Part shown: positions 8,815 to 12,619 of the stretch, in pieces
Layout: every line of letters begins with the position of its first letter
Numbering within the stretch: the stretch's first letter is position 1
DNA from: Entrophospora sp. SA101
Taxonomy: Eukaryota; Glomeromycota; Glomeromycetes; Entrophosporales; Entrophosporaceae
Direction: 5' to 3'
Assembly: GCA_958430865.1 (NCBI GenBank)
Contig: CAUDNR010004100.1
Coordinates: forward strand, 1-12,619
Length of the DNA: 12,619 nt
Program-made: the position numbers and the translations under genes
The notes under the pieces: generated by a model
Seen by the model: the letters and a program-made list of their open reading frames with translations, nothing else
What the model was told of the DNA's origin: nothing
Database searches by the model: none

Positions 8815-9043
8815 TTTTTAATATGGTTGAGTTGTAATTGGTTATAGATTATTAAAGATTAAAATTTAACAATTTTGTATAATGTATAATTTTATAATTT
8901 TATAATTTATTAATTAATAATATTTAATAAAACTTTTGTCATTATTAATGTCTAATATATATTTAATACGGAATTAGCATATTTTAATAAATCCAGCAAT
9001 TTGTTTAAAAAATCAAGAAAATAAAAGGTAATTTTTTATTATA
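8815..9043 (+). other. Possible cryptic last exon of the WDR91-like gene
   Basis: Mostly non-coding AT-rich DNA. An acceptor GGAATTAG ends at 8977, and a donor-like AAAAG|GTAATT lies at 9027/9028. Joined in phase to a donor at 8810, the segment from 8978 would add AYFNKSSNLFKKSRK and then stop at 9022-9024. It shows no WD40 similarity. Transcript evidence is needed to choose between this end and the stop at 8812. Confidence 0.3.
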
Positions 9044-9520
9044 CACTAGGTGGACAAAAAAAGGTTGAGCCCAAAAATTTTTTTGCAAAATAAAATTTGA
9101 TTTTTACATCTGGTTCTGTTTCTGTTATGTTGATTGAAACATAGTAAAGAACCGCGAGATTGCTGTATCTGAAAGATCATAAATTATTGGTCTTTTCAAA
9201 GGTGGCTATACAAGAAAAGAAATTACTAAATTTCTTGGTTTCCAGTTTTATCTGTGAAAAATGAAATTCAGCGGTATGGAAGTTCTGAAACACCATCAAG
9301 AAAAAAAAAGAAATGGTATGAAAATAGTTTATTTACAAATTAGGTAACAAAACATACTATGTATTTAATATTTAATAATCAATGAATAAACAATTGTAAC
9401 GGCTGAAAAAAAATATTTGCTTTATTCATTCATTCGAATTATTCGTTATATTCGTTTAAAATTTACTCGAATACTCGAAAATGATGGAGTCATGTGATTT
9501 TATAACCCGTGACACTAGTG
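9044..9520. mobile_element. Tc1/mariner relic, internally deleted
   Basis: The segment begins CACTAGGTGGACAAAAAAAG after a TA and ends GTGACACTAGTG before a TA (9521-9522). The outer CACTAG is therefore inverted at the two ends and flanked by the TA dinucleotide that Tc1/mariner elements duplicate. Beyond six bases the end match is weak. It contains the broken transposase helix-turn-helix at 9147-9343, which makes the class assignment firm; the exact right border is less sure. At 477 bp it is far shorter than an autonomous element of about 1.3-1.8 kb, and the DDE catalytic part is gone. A TTATTCG cluster (9421-9478) occupies the right third. Confidence 0.65.
9147..9343 (+). pseudogene. Tc1/mariner transposase N-terminal helix-turn-helix, broken
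   Basis: The frame from 9147 reads KNREIAVSERS, then a TAA (9180-9182), then IIGLFKGGYTRKEITKFLG. A one-base loss around 9239 shifts the frame, which continues as PVLSVKNEIQRYGSSETPSR and ends at TAG 9341-9343. This is the first DNA-binding helix-turn-helix of Tc1-like transposases (pattern: S-E-R, I-I-G-L, G-Y-T, E-I-A, V-x-R-x-I-x-R-Y, then G-S). The second HTH and the DDE/D catalytic domain are missing. It cannot encode an active enzyme. An ancestor may have inserted next to the WDR91-like gene; whether it removed that gene's downstream exons is conjecture. Confidence 0.78.
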
Positions 9521-10540
9521 TATCATTGCTATTTTGGGATCAGCAGTATTTGATGTCTTGGATGGCGCGCACTATATGCCCCAGAATTGTAGTTGTCCAA
9601 GTTTAATGATATTTTTATTAATAATTCACTAATGTATTACTTTTCCATGATCTATATTTTACTATTTCAGGAATAATAGATAAGTGCTTTTCTATACAAT
9701 TGACAAATCAATAATAAAGTAATACTTCTCTTACTTTTATGTCTTACAAATCACATAAGCCACATAAATATTTGATATGTCCAAGGTCTTGAGCTTAGGT
9801 GAATGAATAAGTTAATTAATGAATTAATGAATGAGAGTCAACAAGTTGGTGGGTGACATTCTCGACCTCCGACCATAAATTAATCTAGGCGTGAATTAAA
9901 AAATTAATAATACATTGCAAATATATATAGATAATGGAAGCTTGCATGAATAATTACTTGAATATCTAACCGTTCCAAAAAAACGTTTCTTACTAAATTG
10001 TTTGCTCGGGAAAAGGATTTGTAATTGATGTTAAAAGCTAGTAATGATTCATGCCAAGGTAGTCTCATTTCTATATATATATAATATAAAAATAAAACAT
10101 TATTAGTACAACTTTGTCTTATAAAACTCTAGTTTTTTTTTATAAATCGATAGTTATTAAGGTTAATTTAAAGACTGTTCATTTAATTTTTCCTAATTTA
10201 ACAAAACCGTATAGTAGAGGACAAGAATTCATAACTTTACTTATAGAATTTGCAACATACGTTGAACTTCATATTACCTTTCAGTAAAACTTACTAACGA
10301 AAGTTATCAACAGCACACTATTCAATAGCTTTAATCCTAGAGATTATATATACAAAGTTTTGTTTAAGTTTCGCAATTTTACAAGAAGGTTTATTTGTTC
10401 AAGGGGTCTTGTGATTTTTTTGCTATATGATGTACTATATAATCGAAATCTACCCTTAAAAGAATATTAATAAATATCTTTCGTGTATACAGACAGATCT
10501 GTTTATCACCCGGGTGACCCGCAAACCTATTACTATTTGA
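9521..10540. other. Gene-free AT-rich stretch
   Basis: No gene recognised on either strand. A slightly GC-richer piece at 9535-9605 is open in two frames (for example IAILGSAVFDVLDGAHYM), but it is short and matches nothing I know. A 12-base palindrome TCACCCGGGTGA lies at 10506-10517, the left part of a CCCGGG-containing repeat interrupted by the MITE that follows. Confidence 0.45.
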
Positions 10541-10548
10541 CATGTGAC
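10541..10548. repeat. Left target-site duplication of the hAT-type MITE
   Basis: CATGTGAC here is repeated exactly at 10725-10732 on the other side of the element. An 8-bp duplication is the hallmark of hAT-superfamily insertion. Confidence 0.82.
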
Positions 10549-10724
10549 CAGTATTGTGACCCGAAACTCTGAGTTTAGGGAAGACCCGAAACAGAAACTA
10601 ACAGAAACTAGTTTATGTTAGTAGTTTATGCTTAGGTCTAGTTTTAGGTTTAGTTTTCTGCTTAGTATAAGTTCATTTTCCGAAACGTTTTGGGAAGTCA
10701 AAAGAGTTTCTGGCCACAACACTG
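10549..10724. mobile_element. hAT-type MITE, 176 bp
   Basis: The left end CAGTATTGTGACC and the right end (reverse complement CAGTGTTGTGGCC) are inverted repeats. The match continues to about 22 bases with three mismatches, both arms going on to GAAACTCT. The ends start with CAGTR, common in hAT elements, and the element sits between exact 8-bp duplications CATGTGAC. The interior has no open frame; it is made of short GAAAC and TTTAGG words. It therefore needs a transposase supplied elsewhere. A diverged relative lies at 6023-6140. The exact duplication and well-kept ends indicate a fairly recent insertion. Confidence 0.82.
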
Positions 10725-10732
10725 CATGTGAC
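10725..10732. repeat. Right target-site duplication of the hAT-type MITE
   Basis: Exact copy of CATGTGAC at 10541-10548. Removing the MITE and one copy restores a continuous ...TTTGACATGTGACCCAGG... site, consistent with a simple insertion. Confidence 0.82.
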
Positions 10733-11850
10733 CCAGGCAAGGTTTTTTTGTTTTTTTAAACGGGTCCAACCCCTAGAGCTGATTTTTTATAAATTTTGTA
10801 ATGTAAAAAAGCCAAAGAATATTCCAAATAACAATTCAAAAAGAATTTGGTGGCAAAGGTAAGCATTTTGTTAAAGATGGTTTTTTTTAAATAAGATATA
10901 TATTTATAGTGGGGTTATTGAAATGGATATTTATAATTTGATTTTTTTAACGTGAAAGGTGCATGATTTTATGAACAACTTTTATGCTTATGCTTGAATT
11001 GATTGGGATGCTTGCTTTAATACAATAAAAAACTTCTAATATTTATTCCTAAAATATATATATATATATTGCTATTGAATACTCGATTTTCTTTACACAA
11101 AAGGGTTAATGGAAATTAGATTCATTCATTGAATAGAAATTTCCCATAAACTTTATTTTTAATTTGGTTGTACTTTGTGTATAATTTACACTTTAATTAA
11201 TCAAGTTTTTTCGATTAATTTGGCTAATTCTTTGTTTTCTGAACTTTGCCAAGTTCTTATTTCTTCACTAGTTATCAACAACAAAGATTTCCCGAGTCAC
11301 TCATTGAAAAAGATGCATTGTAAACAAACTATGATGTTTAATATATAGCATTCATTAGATGGAAGTCTTCATGACAACCAATTCGAAAACTTATTCATTT
11401 ATTTCTGCTGTTGTATTGTTAACGTCAGCTCTCTTTTACAATTATTTTATAAAACTAATTTATTGTTACATTTACGCTCAATATTATTGAAACTTGTTTC
11501 TCAATCAATAATTAAACTATATTCGTAAACCTTTTAATTTTTTTATTATTTCCACTTCTTATCATTCAATATATTTCCATTTTATATCACGTTGAACTCT
11601 ATAATTTTGTAAGGTGTCTCTCAACCAGCAGCGTAATAATAAACGTTCACCATCTTATAGACTCTGTACGATGAAATAGCATTACTGCCATGATGTCTAT
11701 TGTAAACCGTTGTTATTCATGTATTTTCCAAATTCCTTGCTTCGTTTGAACTGAGCTAATTAGAGAAAAAATTCATAATAGAAAATCTTTCTATTGTATG
11801 TACTTTGACTTTTATAGTCGCGATGTTTTGTTAAATAATGGGTCTGGGAT
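10733..11850. other. Gene-free AT-rich stretch
   Basis: No gene, RNA gene or convincing ORF is seen. It starts with the right part of the interrupted GGGTCC/CCCGGG-type repeat (AAACGGGTCCAACCC near 10757-10771), has a (TA)n run at about 11054-11070, and is otherwise low-complexity. The open frame feeding the downstream minisatellite begins near 11798. Confidence 0.45.
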
Positions 11851-12020
11851 ACTTTACCGATACCCACTTTACCGACAGGACACTTTACCGACACCCACTT
11901 TACCGACAAGACACTTCACCGACAGGACACTTCACCGACAGGACACTTTACCGACAAGACACTTTACCGACAAGACACTTTACCGACAGGTCAATTTACC
12001 GACAGGACACTTTGCCGACA
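11851..12020 (+). repeat. 16-bp minisatellite, about 11 units
   Basis: The consensus ACTTTACCGACAGGAC is repeated head to tail. Most units are 16 bp; two are 15 bp (ending ACCC). Variants are TTC for TTT, AAGAC for GGAC, and TTGCC in the last unit. The array is stop-free in at least two plus-strand frames, so it creates open frames (11798-12193 and 11838-12026) whether or not it is translated. Three 16-bp units would encode a 16-residue period such as RQDTLPTRHFTDKTLY. Confidence 0.9.
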
Positions 12021-12049
12021 ATCTAAGTAAAGTCGAACTTGACGTAGAA

Positions 12050-12193
12050 ATGGTCTTGCGAGAAACACCACGACCCCCACAGAAACCACAAGATCGTAAT
12101 CGTGAAATATGGATTCAAACAGTATTAAATGACCATAACATTAGATCAACTATAAAGTTTCTTCGGGGCATTGCCCATAATATTTCATTTTAA
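12050..12193 (+). CDS. Unrecognised short coding-looking ORF after the minisatellite
   Basis: An ATG-started frame of 47 residues follows the array: MVLRETPRPPQKPQDRNREI, then WIQTVLNDHNIRSTIKFLRG, ending AHNISF and TAA. It is the end of a longer frame open from 11798 through the minisatellite. Its base composition is richer in C and G than the surroundings, and its residue mix (proline-rich start, then a mixed amphipathic segment) looks like real protein. I recognise no family. The upstream repeat may be translated as a fused low-complexity tract, or a start or splice site near 12050 may exclude it. A possible continuation exon lies at 12250-12357. It could also be a fragment of a mobile element. 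Confidence 0.4.
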   Translation: MVLRETPRPPQKPQDRNREIWIQTVLNDHNIRSTIKFLRGIAHNISF

Positions 12194-12249
12194 AATTTTT
12201 TTTTGTTATTTTTTTAAAAAATTTTTGTGTATTTTATCATCATTGATCA

Positions 12250-12357
12250 GCATTACCTAATTTTGATTGGCCCTTTTATAAAGCAGCAGATGCTACAGAT
12301 TTGCCGAAGCTTTCCAGGCACAAGAAAGAGGCAATAAGTAGGAGAATTGTTAAATAA
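12250..12357 (+). other. Possible further exon or ORF fragment
   Basis: After a splice-acceptor-like TTGATCAG (ending 12250), an open frame encodes ALPNFDWPFYKAADATDLPK followed by LSRHKKEAISRRIVK and TAA (12355-12357). The composition is protein-like (Trp, Lys/Arg-rich end). It could be a second exon of the unknown gene ending at 12193, but no good in-phase donor was identified, so the link is speculative. Confidence 0.28.
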
Positions 12358-12619
12358 AATAACTTAATTGCGATTAATCGATAAGTGTAGCTTAAAAGTT
12401 CATTTGAATTCGGGCATAAACGTAAAACAATCAGGTTTAACCTCGTACCATACAGGGAGAAATGGAAGGGTTGAAAAACTCATTGTCAATACTATTACAT
12501 AGTTGTAAATTCCAAAAATTTACAATCTATCGTTTGATTGATTTTTTGTTTATTATGAACCATTGCATGCTCTGTTTTTTCAACTCTATATACTTAATAT
12601 TGAATTATTTATTTGATTT
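12358..12619. other. AT-rich end of window, no feature seen
   Basis: No open frame or repeat of note. A less AT-rich stretch near 12410-12475 has no coding pattern I can support. Confidence 0.45.

Noticed and set aside
9535..9605. GC-richer piece as a missing WD40 exon of the WDR91-like gene
   Set aside because: Neither open frame shows WD-repeat features (GH...WD spacing or the Asp-x-x-I-K-x-W strand), and it lies beyond the transposon relic.
1..12250. Similar AT-rich words near both window ends (TTTTAAAATTTTTTTT followed later by TGATCA) as a long terminal repeat pair
   Set aside because: The match is limited to homopolymer-rich words, with no TG...CA ends, primer site or retroelement coding between them.
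1..12619. CRISPR array, bacterial operons or viral genes
   Set aside because: Spliceosomal introns and eukaryotic families dominate. The only short regular array (11851-12020) is a head-to-tail minisatellite without spacers.

Overview
The window looks like nuclear DNA of an arbuscular mycorrhizal fungus (Glomeromycotina, most like Rhizophagus). It is very AT-rich. Its genes are broken by many short GT-AG introns of about 70-130 bp. It carries debris of families that are greatly expanded in those genomes: a TKL-type kinase N-terminus, a possible HMG box, Tc1/mariner and hAT-like elements. The organism call is an inference from composition, gene architecture and remembered family members; no search was run.

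Layout: 1-1125 holds decayed coding debris on the minus strand, best explained by a kinase pseudogene (617-1125). 1126-4020 is AT-rich spacer with a degenerate short-repeat block, a possible HMG-box fragment (2083-2385), a GCCGAAA-edged repeat with an ATTCG-rich core, and tandem repeats plus AT palindromes just upstream of the first intact gene. 4041-5900 is a six-exon DHA1-type MFS transporter of 470 residues. 5901-6933 is intergenic and contains a diverged MITE and a 127-bp inverted repeat. 6934-8814 is a nine-exon gene encoding the LisH/CTLH-like and coiled-coil half of WDR91, with no WD40 propeller found in the window. About 230 bp further on lies a 477-bp Tc1/mariner relic with a broken transposase helix-turn-helix. 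9521-11850 has no recognisable gene but contains a well-preserved 176-bp hAT-type MITE with an 8-bp target duplication. 11851-12020 is a 16-bp minisatellite that runs in frame into an unrecognised coding-looking tail (12050-12193, perhaps continuing at 12250-12357).

The transporter and the WDR91-like gene are both on the plus strand but have no evident functional link: one is a membrane exporter or uptake carrier, the other belongs to an endosome-maturation family. Exon boundaries were set by reading phase, GT-AG sites and family similarity together. The points most worth checking are the WD40-less WDR91 gene, the minisatellite-linked ORF with a possible diverged second copy near position 1700, and the MITE family.
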